From: Gammaproteobacteria bacterium
Lineage (GTDB): Bacteria > Pseudomonadota > Gammaproteobacteria > Steroidobacterales > Rariloculaceae
Reading direction: 5' to 3'
NCBI GenBank assembly: GCA_036381015.1
Contig: DASVDR010000021.1
Coordinates: 1 to 64,000 of the forward strand
Length of the DNA: 64,000 nucleotides
In this document: piece by piece, positions 1-9,239 of the stretch
Numbering within the stretch: position 1 is the stretch's first letter
Layout: the number at the start of each line of letters is the position of its first letter
Translations under genes and position numbers: made by a program
Notes under the pieces: generated by a model
What the model saw: only the letters and a program-made list of their open reading frames with translations
Database searches by the model: none
Told to the model about the DNA's origin: nothing

Positions 1-134
1 ACAAGGTTCCGATTCTCGGCGACATCCCCGGCCTCGGGTATCTGTTCCGCAGCAGGGAGACGGTCAACGACAACGCCGAGCTCTTGATCTTCGTCACGCC
101 GCGGATCATCGACGACGGCGTCGGCATCAACTGA
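1..134 (+). CDS. pilQ: Type IV pilus secretin PilQ, C-terminal end (partial)
   Basis: Only the last 43 codons are in the window; the reading frame starts at base 3 and stops with TGA at 132-134. The text carries the conserved secretin C-terminus: an IPGLGYLF-type stretch after ILGD, then [10 protein letters not shown], which forms the end of the outer-membrane beta-barrel gate. PilQ is the outer-membrane pore through which type IV pili pass. Its position directly before aroK-aroB matches the usual gammaproteobacterial pilMNOPQ-aroKB order, and this separates PilQ from other secretins such as GspD. Confidence 0.88.
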   Translation, partial: KVPILGDIPGLGYLFRSRETVNDNAELLIFVTPRIIDDGVGIN

Positions 135-206
135 CCGGCGCAATCGGAATCTTTCGGACTTAGGGACAGGCGGGCGGGCTCGCCGGCCATCTAGGGGACC
201 AGGCAT

Positions 207-2249
207 ATGCGAAGGCTCACCTTCTTGCTGATCATCGTTTCCGTCCTCGCCGGCGGGTGCAGTGGCGGCAGTGACAACACGCTCGGAGGCGCCACGGGAA
301 CCGGCGGCGACACGGGCGACACGGGTGGAAACCAGGCCGGAGGCGACACCGCCGCTCCCGCGGCGACGCTCACCGTGACCACGAGCACCCAGAGCATCGC
401 CGCCGACGGCTCCGAAAGCGCCACGATTACCGCGTTCGTCCGGGACGCAGACAACAATCTTGTCGCGGGCGTCCCGGTAGAGTTCACCGCATCGTCTGGT
501 GGAATCTCCGGCTCCCCTGCCGTCACCGACGACAGCGGACAGGCCACCGCCACCCTGGTCACGGCGGGCGATAATTCGCTGCGCACCATCACGGTCACGG
601 CCGCCGCCGGCTCGTTGCAGGCGCAAGTGAACGTTCAAGTGGTAGCTTCGTCCTCCGCCTCCTCCGTTCAAATGGGAAACGGCAGCGGCGCGACTTTCCA
701 GGCCGGGATCATCGGTATTTCTAACTCCGACGTCTCCGCCGGCGGCGCCACGAGCTTGACCGTTTCCCTGGTGCAGTCGGGCGGTACTCTGTACACCGGC
801 GCCGCGACGATCAACTTCAACTCCCCCTGCGTCGCAAACGGCCTCGCCGAGATCCGCCAAAACGGCGCCCCCGTGACGGCGGTCACCACGCAAACGGGTA
901 TCGCCACGGTCACCTACGCGGCTGTGGGCTGCAGTGGCGATGATGTGATCACCGCCAGCTCCACGATCGACAACGAAAGCCTGTCCGCCACGGGGACGGT
1001 CACCGTGGCGGCGGCAGCAGTGGGATCCATCGAATTCGTGTCGGCGACGCCCACGAACATTGCGCTGCAGGGCACCGGCGACGCAACGCGCCCGGAGAGC
1101 TCCACCGTCGTTTTCCGCGTGAAGGACGCGTCCAACGGACCCGTGCAGGGCGCGACGGTCGCGTTCACGCTGAATACGGCGGTCGGCGGCATAGCCTTGT
1201 CGACGACGTCCGAGACGAGCGATAACCAGGGCTTCGTTCAAACCGTGGTGAACGCGGGTACGGTCGCGACGTCCGTCAAAGTCACGGCCACCGTCACCAG
1301 CGCTTCGCAACCGATATCCACGCAGTCGAGCCAGCTTACGGTGACCACCGGAATTCCGACGGACGACAGCTTCTCCTTGGCCGTGGGCTGCTTCAACATC
1401 GAAGGGTGGGAGTACGACGGGGTTACGACCGAGGTCACGGCAAGGCTCGGCGACAGATTTCAGAATCCGGTGCCCGACGGCACGGCTATCACTTTCACCG
1501 CCGAAGGCGGCAACATTCAGTCGCAGTGCACGACAGAGACGACGGATATCGAAGGCGGCGTTTGCTCCGTCAATTTCCGCAGCTCGAATCCGCGGCCGGC
1601 CGACGGCCGTGTCACGATACTGTCGAAGGCGATCGGCGAGGAATCGTTCGTCGACGCGAACGGCAACGGCGCGTTCGACGACAGCGAGACGTTCTCGGAC
1701 ATTCCCGAGCCGTTCCGCGACGACAACGAAGACGGAGACTACGACGCGGGCGAAGATTTCTTCGATTTCAACAACAATCAGTCGCGGGACGTCGAGGATT
1801 CCAACTTCAACGGCGTCCTCTGCAACGACCCGCTCCGCTGTTCCGGCGCCCCCTCCACGGGCATTGCGGAATCGAACCTGATCATTCTGTCTGGCAGCGC
1901 GGCGGTCATCACGGACGACGCGGGGCTGCCTCCGCCCTCGTCGGTGACGATGGGAACGGACTCCGCGATGAGCTTCGCGTTCTGGATCCGCGACGTCAAC
2001 GGCAACGTCATGCCCGGCGAAACCACCGTGACGCTTTCGGCGAGCGGGGGAGGCTTGACCGTCACGCAGCCGGCGTCCTATGCGATTCCGTGCAGTGCGA
2101 TCGCGCCAGACGTCCAGTTCCCTGGGATCACTCTGTTCCCGTTCACGATCACGTCGAGTGATGCGCCGGGAACCGGTGTGGTCACACTGACGGTCGAGAC
2201 GCCGCGCGGGCTCCTGTCGACGCACCAGATCACGGTCGACGTGTCCTGA
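207..2249 (+). CDS. Multi-domain Ig-like (invasin/Big_1-type) surface lipoprotein
   Basis: 680 aa. The N-terminus is a lipoprotein signal (MRRLTFLLIIVSVLAGGC; lipobox LAGGC, Cys18), followed by a Gly/Asp/Thr-rich linker. About five beta-sandwich repeats of the bacterial Ig-like type follow, with the recurring pattern adG-s-tV-d-G-a-t-v (roughly residues 53-145, 155-265, 270-380, 400-490, 580-675). Between repeats four and five lies an Asp/Asn-rich insert (about 485-540; DANGNG, DNEDGD, DFNNN, DSNFNG) resembling EF-hand/dockerin calcium loops, with nearby Cys pairs. The start is ATG at 207 after the Shine-Dalgarno-like AGGGGA. It is probably a cell-surface or periplasmic adhesin-like protein. 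Its position between pilQ and aroK hints at envelope or pilus work, but the function is not known. Confidence 0.8.
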   Translation: MRRLTFLLIIVSVLAGGCSGGSDNTLGGATGTGGDTGDTGGNQAGGDTAAPAATLTVTTSTQSIAADGSESATITAFVRDADNNLVAGVPVEFTASSGGISGSPAVTDDSGQATATLVTAGDNSLRTITVTAAAGSLQAQVNVQVVASSSASSVQMGNGSGATFQAGIIGISNSDVSAGGATSLTVSLVQSGGTLYTGAATINFNSPCVANGLAEIRQNGAPVTAVTTQTGIATVTYAAVGCSGDDVITASSTIDNESLSATGTVTVAAAAVGSIEFVSATPTNIALQGTGDATRPESSTVVFRVKDASNGPVQGATVAFTLNTAVGGIALSTTSETSDNQGFVQTVVNAGTVATSVKVTATVTSASQPISTQSSQLTVTTGIPTDDSFSLAVGCFNIEGWEYDGVTTEVTARLGDRFQNPVPDGTAITFTAEGGNIQSQCTTETTDIEGGVCSVNFRSSNPRPADGRVTILSKAIGEESFVDANGNGAFDDSETFSDIPEPFRDDNEDGDYDAGEDFFDFNNNQSRDVEDSNFNGVLCNDPLRCSGAPSTGIAESNLIILSGSAAVITDDAGLPPPSSVTMGTDSAMSFAFWIRDVNGNVMPGETTVTLSASGGGLTVTQPASYAIPCSAIAPDVQFPGITLFPFTITSSDAPGTGVVTLTVETPRGLLSTHQITVDVS

Positions 2250-2361
2250 GCTCCGACGATGCATGGAGGGCGGCGGTCACCGGCGGCCGCCGTCCTCCCG
2301 GTCTGACCAGCTTCGTTCAGCCGGCCCGGGGAGTATCATCTTCGGCCGAGCCAACTCCCCC

Positions 2362-2916
2362 GTGCCTCCTCCTTTGGTTGTATCACGCGGCAACTACTAC
2401 CTCATCGGTCCGATGGGCGCCGGAAAGACGGCCGTCGGGCGTCAGCTCGCCCGGGAGCTCGAGCTCACCTTCAAAGACAGCGACGCCGAGATCGAGCGGC
2501 GCACGGGCGTGGACATCCCGTTTATCTTCGAGAAGGAAGGCGAGGCCGGTTTTCGCAGCCGCGAGAAGGAGGTGATCGCGAGCCTCACGGCCGAGCGCGG
2601 CATCGTGCTCGCGACCGGCGGCGGCTCGATCCTCGACCCCGATAACCGCGAGCGGTTGAAGAGCAACGGAATCGTGATCTATCTGCACGCGAGCATCGCC
2701 GACCAGCTCAAACGCACGGCACGCGTGCAGGATCGCCCGCTGCTGATGGAGGCCGACCCGCAAGCGGTGCTCGAGCGGCTCATGGCGGTCCGCGGGCCCC
2801 TTTACGAGGAGATCGCCGATATTCGGATCGATACGAGCGGCCGCCATGTCGGCTCGGTAGCCGCCGCGCTGCGCCGGCTTCTCGCCGAGGGGGACCTGCT
2901 GCCGTTGAAAACTTGA
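2362..2916 (+). CDS. aroK: Shikimate kinase
   Basis: Phosphorylates shikimate to shikimate-3-phosphate with ATP in the cytoplasmic chorismate pathway. Visible motifs are the Walker A loop GPMGAGKTA, DSDAEIERR (shikimate-binding Asp), the GFR-sRE segment (residue R for shikimate), the ATGGGS loop, and QDRPLL in the lid. I chose GTG at 2362, giving 184 aa, close to the usual length of about 175. The open frame runs back to ATG 2263 but the extra 33 residues look like non-coding sequence. The aroB frame begins within the stop region, so the two genes are likely co-transcribed and supply chorismate for the trp operon further along. Confidence 0.93.
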   Translation: MPPPLVVSRGNYYLIGPMGAGKTAVGRQLARELELTFKDSDAEIERRTGVDIPFIFEKEGEAGFRSREKEVIASLTAERGIVLATGGGSILDPDNRERLKSNGIVIYLHASIADQLKRTARVQDRPLLMEADPQAVLERLMAVRGPLYEEIADIRIDTSGRHVGSVAAALRRLLAEGDLLPLKT

Positions 2917-2939
2917 GCGGCGCCTGCGACCCTTCGGGC

Positions 2940-4043
2940 GTGAAAAGGTTACGAGTCGAGCTCGGCGAGCGCAGCTACCCGATCTACATCGGCTCGGGGG
3001 TGATGCGCGACGCCGACGTGCTGCGCGACGCCGTGCGCGCCCGCCAGGTGCTGATCGTCACGAACGACGTCGTCGGGCCGCTCTATCTCGAGCCCCTTCG
3101 CGCCGCGCTCGGCGAGCGCAGCATCGAAACGCTGATCCTGCCGGACGGCGAGCGGCACAAGACCGTCGCGACGTTCGCGGCGATCGTCGATCGCCTGGTC
3201 GGGGCCGCGTTTCACCGCGACTGCTGCGTCGTGGCGCTCGGCGGAGGCGTCGTCGGGGACGTCGCGGGATTCGCGGCGGCGTGCTACCAGCGCGGCGTCG
3301 ACTTCGTGCAAGTGCCGACGACCCTGCTCGCGCAAGTGGACTCCTCCGTCGGCGGCAAGACGGCGGTCAACCACCCGCAGGCGAAAAACATGATCGGCGC
3401 GTTCCACCAGCCGTCGGCGGTGCTCGCGGACACGGCCGCGCTCGCCACGCTGCCGCCGCGCGAGCTTTCCGCGGGCCTCGCCGAGGTCGTGAAGTATGGT
3501 TTGATCCTCGACCGGCCGCTGTTCGACTGGCTGGAGGAGCACATCGAATCCCTGAGACGTCTCGACGAGGCGGGCTTGATCCACGCGATCGGACGAAGCT
3601 GCGAGATCAAGGCCTCCGTCGTCGCCGAGGACGAACGGGAGCGAGGGCGGCGGGCGCTGTTGAACCTCGGGCACACGTTCGGGCATGCCCTCGAGGCGAT
3701 CGGCGACTACGAGCGCTGGCTCCACGGCGAAGCCGTCGCGATCGGCATCGTCCTCGCCGCGAGAGCCTCCGCCGCGCTCGGGCGGATCGGCGCCGAGGAT
3801 TGCGCGCGGATCGAGTCGCTGCTCGCGCGCGCCGGCCTGCCGACCCGCGCGCACGGCGTCGACCCCGACGCGCTGCTCGATCGGATGCGGCTCGACAAGA
3901 AGGCGGGCCGAGAGGGGCTGAAGGTCGTGCTCCTCCGCGGGATCGGCGAGGCGGACGTCGTGCCGGCGCCGCCCCGGGCGCTGCTGCGCGACGTCGTCGC
4001 GGCCATGACGACGGAGCCGGGCGGCGCCACGAGCCATGCCTGA
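2940..4043 (+). CDS. aroB: 3-dehydroquinate synthase
   Basis: Converts DAHP to 3-dehydroquinate, the second step of the shikimate pathway, using NAD and a divalent metal. The protein starts VKRLRVELGERSYPI, matching the family opening. It shows the NAD loop GGGVVGD, the QVPTTLLAQVDSSVGGKT block, KNMIG, and metal ligands in the E-VKYG, NLGHTFGHA and HGEAVAIG motifs. I prefer GTG 2940 (367 aa) because the homology begins there; TTG 2913, overlapping the aroK stop, is an alternative. It overlaps dgt downstream by 8 bases, so translational coupling is likely. Confidence 0.94.
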   Translation: MKRLRVELGERSYPIYIGSGVMRDADVLRDAVRARQVLIVTNDVVGPLYLEPLRAALGERSIETLILPDGERHKTVATFAAIVDRLVGAAFHRDCCVVALGGGVVGDVAGFAAACYQRGVDFVQVPTTLLAQVDSSVGGKTAVNHPQAKNMIGAFHQPSAVLADTAALATLPPRELSAGLAEVVKYGLILDRPLFDWLEEHIESLRRLDEAGLIHAIGRSCEIKASVVAEDERERGRRALLNLGHTFGHALEAIGDYERWLHGEAVAIGIVLAARASAALGRIGAEDCARIESLLARAGLPTRAHGVDPDALLDRMRLDKKAGREGLKVVLLRGIGEADVVPAPPRALLRDVVAAMTTEPGGATSHA

Positions 4044-5211
4044 GGCGGCTTACGTCACGTTGGCCCCGTACGCCGCGGACAGCCGACGGTCGCGCGGCCG
4101 CCGGCACGCGGAGGACCCGCCGGCGCATCGGACGGAGTTCCAGCGCGACCGCGACCGGATCGTGCACTCCACGGCGTTTCGCCGCCTCGTCTACAAGACA
4201 CAGGTCTTCGTGAATCACGAAGGCGATCATTACCGCACGCGCCTCACGCACTCGCTCGAGGTCGCGCAGATCGCGAGGACGGTCGCGCGCGCGATGCGGC
4301 TCAACGAAGATCTCGTGGAGGCGATCAGCCTCGCGCACGACCTCGGGCACACTCCTTTCGGCCATGCCGGACAGGACGCGCTGAACGAATGCATGCGCGA
4401 GTTCGGCGGCTTCGAGCACAACCTCCAGTCGCTGCGAGTCGTCGACGAGCTCGAGGAGCGTTACGCGGCGTTCCCGGGGCTGAACCTGACGTTCGAGACG
4501 CGCGAAGGCATCTTGAAGCACTGTGCGCTGCGGCATGCGCGCGACCTCGGTGACGTCGGGCGGCGTTTCGTCGAGCGCACGCAGCCGAGCCTCGAGGCGC
4601 AGCTCGCGAACATCGCGGACGAGATCGCATACAACAACCACGACGTCGACGACGGCCTGCGATCGGGGCTGCTCACGCTCGACCAGCTCGCGGAGCTGCC
4701 GTTCTTCGCCGAGCAGCTCGAAGCCGTCGAGGCGCGCTATCCGAACGCACCGCGGGAGCGCATCGCGCGCGAGGTCGTGCGCAGGATGATCGGTCAGCTC
4801 GTCGCGGACCTGATCCGCACGAGCAGCGAGGCCGTGAGCGCCGCGGCTCCGCGGAGCATCGACGACGTCAGGGCGCTCGACCGACCGTTGATCCGATTCA
4901 GCGAGCCGTACGTCGCCGTGCAGACCTCCCTGAAGCGGTTTCTGCGCGACCACCTGTACACGCATCCGCGCGTGAAGCGCATGACCGACCACGCGCGCGA
5001 GACGGTGCGCCTGCTGTTCGACGCGTTCAGCGCCGACCACGCACGGATGCCGGAGAAGCATGCCGCCCGGGCCGCGGCCGCCGAGGCCCGGTCGGGCCGC
5101 GCCGGCGCAGCCCGCGTGATCGCGGACTACGTCGCCGGCATGACCGACCGCTTCGCGCTCGAGACCCGCGAGAGGCTCGCGCTCGGCAAGAAGGGCGCGG
5201 CGCACCGCTGA
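4036..5211 (+). CDS. dgt: Deoxyguanosinetriphosphate triphosphohydrolase-like protein
   Basis: 391 aa HD-domain enzyme that splits dNTPs (classically dGTP) into nucleoside plus triphosphate, affecting nucleotide pools. The signature residues are present: RTRLTHSLEV (His of the HD site), AHDLGHTPFGHAG (HD pair plus second His), and a downstream NIADEIAYNNHDVDDG block (Asp ligand). The opening FQRDRDRIVHSTAFRRL and its length fit the type-2 dGTPase subfamily. It overlaps aroB by 8 bases and is followed by a 152-base gap before pyrF. Confidence 0.9.
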   Translation: MPEAAYVTLAPYAADSRRSRGRRHAEDPPAHRTEFQRDRDRIVHSTAFRRLVYKTQVFVNHEGDHYRTRLTHSLEVAQIARTVARAMRLNEDLVEAISLAHDLGHTPFGHAGQDALNECMREFGGFEHNLQSLRVVDELEERYAAFPGLNLTFETREGILKHCALRHARDLGDVGRRFVERTQPSLEAQLANIADEIAYNNHDVDDGLRSGLLTLDQLAELPFFAEQLEAVEARYPNAPRERIAREVVRRMIGQLVADLIRTSSEAVSAAAPRSIDDVRALDRPLIRFSEPYVAVQTSLKRFLRDHLYTHPRVKRMTDHARETVRLLFDAFSADHARMPEKHAARAAAAEARSGRAGAARVIADYVAGMTDRFALETRERLALGKKGAAHR

Positions 5212-5363
5212 CAGGCGATCCCGCTCGGCGCTGCGCGCGCCGATGCGGCTGCCCGACCGTTCGCGCCACCGTTCCCCGAGCGGCACCTGGAACGCGCGGC
5301 CGCCGCTATCGATTTGACCGTTGCGGGCCTCTAGAATGTGCGCGTGCCGCCGGACGCCACCCC

Positions 5364-6068
5364 GTGAGCATCCCCGTTCGTGAACGCCTGATCGTCGCGC
5401 TCGACGTTCCCGACGTCGAGTCCGCGAAGTCGCTCGTGCACACGCTCGGCGACGCCGTCGTCTTCTACAAGATCGGCCTCGAGCTCGCGATGTCGGGCCG
5501 CTACTTCGAGCTTCTCGACTGGCTGCTCGAGCAGGACAAGCGCGTGTTCGCCGATCTCAAGCTCTACGACATCCCGGCGACCGTGGCCGCCGCCGTCCGG
5601 CAGCTTCGCGACCGGGGCGCGTCGTTCCTCACGGTGCACGGCGAGCGCTCCGTGATGGAGGCTGCCGCACGGGAAAAAGGCGAGCGGACGAGAATCCTCG
5701 CCGTCACCGTGCTGACGAGCATCGAGCAGGCCGACCTCGAGAGCGTCGGCATCGACGTGCCGGTCGAGACGCTCGCGCGCCGCCGCGCCGCGCAGGCCCT
5801 CGGGGCCGGCTGCGACGGCGTGATCGCCTCGCCGCTCGAGGCGCGAAGGCTGCGCGAGGACCTCGGCCCCGGCGCGCTCATCGTCACGCCGGGCGTGCGC
5901 CCGGCCGGCAGCGGGGGCGGAGACGACCAGCGGCGGGTCGCAACGCCGCGCGCGGCGCTCGAGGCCGGCGCCGACCATATCGTCGTCGGCCGGCCGATTC
6001 GCACGGCCGCCGACCCCCGCGAGGCCGCGCGGCGCATTCAGGCCGAGATCGCCGGCTGCTTCGAATGA
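5364..6068 (+). CDS. pyrF: Orotidine-5'-phosphate decarboxylase
   Basis: Final step of UMP synthesis: decarboxylates OMP. 234 aa single TIM barrel. It begins with IVALDVPD (substrate Asp) and KIGLEL, then carries the catalytic FADLKLYDIPATV block (the D-x-K-x-x-D signature), HGE in the loop, VTPGVRP and GADHIVVGRPI near the phosphate site. Start GTG 5364. The stop overlaps the next ATG by four bases (ATGA at 6065-6068), so the two genes are translationally coupled. Confidence 0.95.
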   Translation: MSIPVRERLIVALDVPDVESAKSLVHTLGDAVVFYKIGLELAMSGRYFELLDWLLEQDKRVFADLKLYDIPATVAAAVRQLRDRGASFLTVHGERSVMEAAAREKGERTRILAVTVLTSIEQADLESVGIDVPVETLARRRAAQALGAGCDGVIASPLEARRLREDLGPGALIVTPGVRPAGSGGGDDQRRVATPRAALEAGADHIVVGRPIRTAADPREAARRIQAEIAGCFE

Positions 6069-7312
6069 TCCCCGGACAAGCGGAGCGCGCGCGGCGCTTG
6101 AAACGCATGCAGCGCTTCGCCACCGGCTTGCTGGTCGCGATGACGGCGCTCTTCGTGAGCGCGGCCCTTCTCGGCCGGCGATACCCCGCGCTCGGCGTCG
6201 TCGAAGCGTTCGCGGAAGCCGCGATGATCGGCGGCCTCGCGGACTGGTTCGCCGTCACGGCGCTGTTCAGGCGGCCGCTCGGGCTGCCGATCCCGCACAC
6301 CGCGATCGTGCCGACACGCAAGAACGAGATCGGGCGCGCGCTCGCCCGATTCATCCGCGACCACTTCCTGACCCGCGAGGCGGTGCAGGGCCGTCTCGAG
6401 CGCGCGGACCTGGTCGCGCGGCTCGGCGGCTGGCTGCGCATCGAGCACAACGCGCGCCTGCTTTCGCGCGACGCCGGCGTCGCGCTCGACTGGCTGATGC
6501 GCGCGGTCGACAGCGCGGACCTCCGCCTCGCGATGCGCACGAGCCTGCGCGAGGCGCTCGACCGCGTGCCGGTCAACGTCGCGCTCTCCACCGTGATCGA
6601 CGTGCTGCTCGCCGGCGACCACGCGCAAAAGCTGATCGATCAGCTCGTGCAGTTCGGCCGCGAGCAGCTCGAGCGGAACAAGGCCGAGATCAGGCGGCGA
6701 ATTCACGACCGCAGCCCATGGTGGCTGCCGCGCTTCGTCGACGAGGAAATCTACGACCAGCTGGTCGCCGAGTTCGAGCGCATCCTGAACGACGTCGGCG
6801 ACGATCGGCACCACCCGGCTCGGGTCCAATTCAACGAACGGCTGCGATCGCTGAAGGCGTCGCTCGCGACCGACCCGGAGCTGATCCGCAAGGGACAGAC
6901 GCTGTGGGACGAGCTGGTCGAGCATCCCGCGGTCCGCCGCTACGTGCAGGAGCTGTGGGAGCGAATGCGCGGCTACCTGCACGCATCGTTCACGACGCCC
7001 GACTCGGCGCTCCGCGTCGGCATCGAGCGGGAGATCCGCAGCATCGGCGAGACGTTCACGCGCGACGCGGACGCGGCCCGGCGGCTGAACCGCCGCCTCG
7101 AGGATCTCGTGATCTATCTCGTCGAGAATTACCGAGATCCGCTGAGCGAGATCGTTTCGGACACGATCGAGCAGTGGGACCCGGACGCGACCTCCGAGCG
7201 GATCGAGCTGCACATCGGCCGGGACCTCCAGTTCATCCGCGTGAACGGCACGCTGGTCGGCGGGCTCGTCGGCGTCGGGATCTATCTGCTCGCGGCGGCG
7301 CTGCCGGCCTAG
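6065..7312 (+). CDS. DUF445 family inner-membrane protein (YjiN-like)
   Basis: 415 aa. A short basic N-terminus is followed by a transmembrane helix (about 17-35), then the DUF445 hallmark AEAAMIGGLADWFAVTALFRRPLGLPIPHTAIVP. The long middle is charged and helical with repeated LARFIRDHFL-type segments, and a C-terminal transmembrane helix (about 393-413) closes it. The family is conserved, membrane-bound and of unknown biochemical role. Coupled by four bases to pyrF. Its stop is followed 15 bases later by a palindromic repeat element and then the convergent fadD. Confidence 0.85.
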   Translation: MIPGQAERARRLKRMQRFATGLLVAMTALFVSAALLGRRYPALGVVEAFAEAAMIGGLADWFAVTALFRRPLGLPIPHTAIVPTRKNEIGRALARFIRDHFLTREAVQGRLERADLVARLGGWLRIEHNARLLSRDAGVALDWLMRAVDSADLRLAMRTSLREALDRVPVNVALSTVIDVLLAGDHAQKLIDQLVQFGREQLERNKAEIRRRIHDRSPWWLPRFVDEEIYDQLVAEFERILNDVGDDRHHPARVQFNERLRSLKASLATDPELIRKGQTLWDELVEHPAVRRYVQELWERMRGYLHASFTTPDSALRVGIEREIRSIGETFTRDADAARRLNRRLEDLVIYLVENYRDPLSEIVSDTIEQWDPDATSERIELHIGRDLQFIRVNGTLVGGLVGVGIYLLAAALPA

Positions 7313-7327
7313 TGGACTCCTCTGGTA

Positions 7328-7532
7328 TCGTGTCCCGCAAATACCTAGACATGATGCTTGACGGGACGCTCCGCGTACGCCACCCCAGCGCTCACTCCGT
7401 TCGCGCCGGGGACCCCGGGCAGGGATGTCGCGGAGCGAGCCCCCAGGGATGATGAAATGGACTCCTCCCCCGGGCAGTACGGGTTCACGGCGTTCCCGGC
7501 AAGCATCATGTCTAGGTATTTGCGGGACACGA
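7328..7532. mobile_element. Palindromic MITE-like element, copy 1 (39-bp terminal inverted arms)
   Basis: 205 bp. The left arm 7328-7366 and right arm 7494-7532 are inverted repeats, 38 of 39 positions paired; the single mismatch is A7361/G7499. Inside are CCGGGGACCCCGG (a near-palindrome), an inverted pair CGCTCCGCG / CGCGGAGCG, and a block GAGCGAGCC-CC-CAGGGATG also found in copy 2 at 37815-37942. No coding capacity. It fills the gap between the convergent DUF445 gene and fadD and ends three bases before the fadD stop codon. It could be a non-autonomous transposon, a REP-type palindrome or a bidirectional terminator. No target-site duplication is evident. Confidence 0.75.
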
Positions 7533-7535
7533 CGC

Positions 7536-9239
7536 CTACGAACCTTCCGCGACGCGCCGAACGGCGGCGTCCGCCCGCTGCTTCAGCTCCCGTCTGAGGA
7601 TCTTGCCGACGTTCGACTTCGGCAGCTCGTCGATGAACTCCACGAGATGCGGCACCTTGTAGCCGGTGAGCCCCGCGCGGCAGTGCGCGATCACCTCCGC
7701 CTCGGTCAGCGACGGATCCCGCTTCACGACGTAGAGCTTCACCGCCTCGCCGGACTCCGGGTCCTTCACGCCGACCGCGGCGGTCTCGAGGATTCCGGGG
7801 TGCGTGGCCGCGACGTCCTCGACTTCGTTCGGATACACCTTGAACCCCGACACGACGATGACGTCCTTCTTGCGGTCCTCGATGTAGAGATAACCTTGCT
7901 CGTCGAGCCGCCCGATGTCGCCGGTCCGGAGCCAGCCGTCCTCGCTCAGCACCTGGGCGGTCTCCTCGGGCCGGTTCCAATAGCCGGCCATGACCTGGGG
8001 GCCCTTCACGCAGATCTCGCCGGCCGTCCCGAACCCGAGGTCGCGGCCGTCGTCGTCCATGATCGCGACATCGGTCGAAGGGAACGGCAACCCGACCGAG
8101 CCGTTGAACTCCGTGAGATCGAGCGGATTCGCCGACACGATCGGCGAAGCCTCCGTCAGGCCGTAGCCCTGCGCGATCAGCACGCCGGTGACCGCGCGCC
8201 AGCGCTCCGCCACGCTGCGTTGCACGGCCATCCCGCCGCCCATGCTGGCCTTGAGCGCGCTGAAGTCGAGCCGATCGAAACCGGGCGTGGCGAGCAGCGC
8301 GTTGAACAGCGTATTGACGCCGGTCATGTAAGCGAACGGGCGCTTCTTCAGCTCCGCGACGAAGCCTTTCATGTCGCGCGGGTCCGTGATGAGCACCTGA
8401 TGCCCGCCGAGCTCGACGAAGCAGAGGAGGTTCGCCGTCAACGAATAGATGTGATAGAGCGGCAGCGCCGTGATCACGACGCCGTCCTCGTGGGAGTAGA
8501 ACGGCGAGGCCCATGCGGCGGCCTGGAGCGTGTTCGCGACCAGGTTGCGGTGCGTCAGCACGGCGCCCTTCGCGACGCCGGTCGTGCCGCCCGTGTACTG
8601 GAGAAAGGCGGGATCGCCGGGACCGACCTGCACCGGCTCGTAGTCGTGCCACGCGCCCTCCGCGAGCGCGTCGCGATAATCGACGGCGTCCGGAATCCGC
8701 CACTCCGGCACCATTCGCCGCACGTGCCGCACGACGAAGTTCACGGCCTTGCGCTTGACGAGCGGGAAGTGGTCGCCGAGCCGCGTGACGACGACCCGCT
8801 CGACCTTCGAGCCCGGCAGCGCGTGCATGACCGTGCGGGCGAAGTTCTCGAGCACGACGATCACGCGGGCGCCGCTGTCGGACAGCTGGTGCTCGAGCTC
8901 GCGCGCCGTGTAGAGCGGGTTCACGTTGACGACGACCAGGCCCGCCCGCAGCACGGCGAACAGCGTGACCGGGGATTGGAGAAGGTTCGGCAGCATGACG
9001 GCGACCCGGTCCCCGCGCCCGAGGCCCGGAATCGCCTGCAGATAGGCGGCGAGCGCGCGGCTTTGCCGGTCGATGCCGGCGAAGGTCAGCGTGGTGTCGC
9101 GGTTCGTGAAAGCGGGTTGGTCGGCGAATCGCGCGAAGCTTCGCTCGAGCAGCGCGACGAGCGATGGATACTTGTCGGGATCGATTTCTGCCGGGACGCC
9201 GTCCGGGTACGCGTCCAGCCACGGCTTCGCGCCCGCCAT
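7536..9239 (-). CDS. fadD: Long-chain fatty acid-CoA ligase
   Basis: 567 aa adenylate-forming enzyme that activates long-chain fatty acids to acyl-CoA for beta-oxidation or lipid synthesis, working at the inner face of the cytoplasmic membrane. Motifs in order: AMP-binding P-loop YTGGTTGVAKGA, ALPLYHIYSL, GYGLTEASP, EDGWLRTGDIG, the hinge DRKKDVIVVSGFKVYPNEVE, and the C-terminal catalytic Lys in SNVGKILRREL. The length equals classical FadD. It reads toward the repeat element at 7328-7532 and lies downstream of a dehydrogenase on the same strand, with 158 bases between them. Confidence 0.93.
   Translation of the reverse strand: MAGAKPWLDAYPDGVPAEIDPDKYPSLVALLERSFARFADQPAFTNRDTTLTFAGIDRQSRALAAYLQAIPGLGRGDRVAVMLPNLLQSPVTLFAVLRAGLVVVNVNPLYTARELEHQLSDSGARVIVVLENFARTVMHALPGSKVERVVVTRLGDHFPLVKRKAVNFVVRHVRRMVPEWRIPDAVDYRDALAEGAWHDYEPVQVGPGDPAFLQYTGGTTGVAKGAVLTHRNLVANTLQAAAWASPFYSHEDGVVITALPLYHIYSLTANLLCFVELGGHQVLITDPRDMKGFVAELKKRPFAYMTGVNTLFNALLATPGFDRLDFSALKASMGGGMAVQRSVAERWRAVTGVLIAQGYGLTEASPIVSANPLDLTEFNGSVGLPFPSTDVAIMDDDGRDLGFGTAGEICVKGPQVMAGYWNRPEETAQVLSEDGWLRTGDIGRLDEQGYLYIEDRKKDVIVVSGFKVYPNEVEDVAATHPGILETAAVGVKDPESGEAVKLYVVKRDPSLTEAEVIAHCRAGLTGYKVPHLVEFIDELPKSNVGKILRRELKQRADAAVRRVAEGS

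Noticed and set aside
5313-5335. TTGACC/TAGAAT promoter pair before pyrF
   Set aside because: Spacer is only about 12 bases, too short for sigma-70.
7345-7535. Extension of a coding frame through palindromic element 1
   Set aside because: Frames through the element have no homology; fadD ends cleanly with its canonical C-terminus before it.
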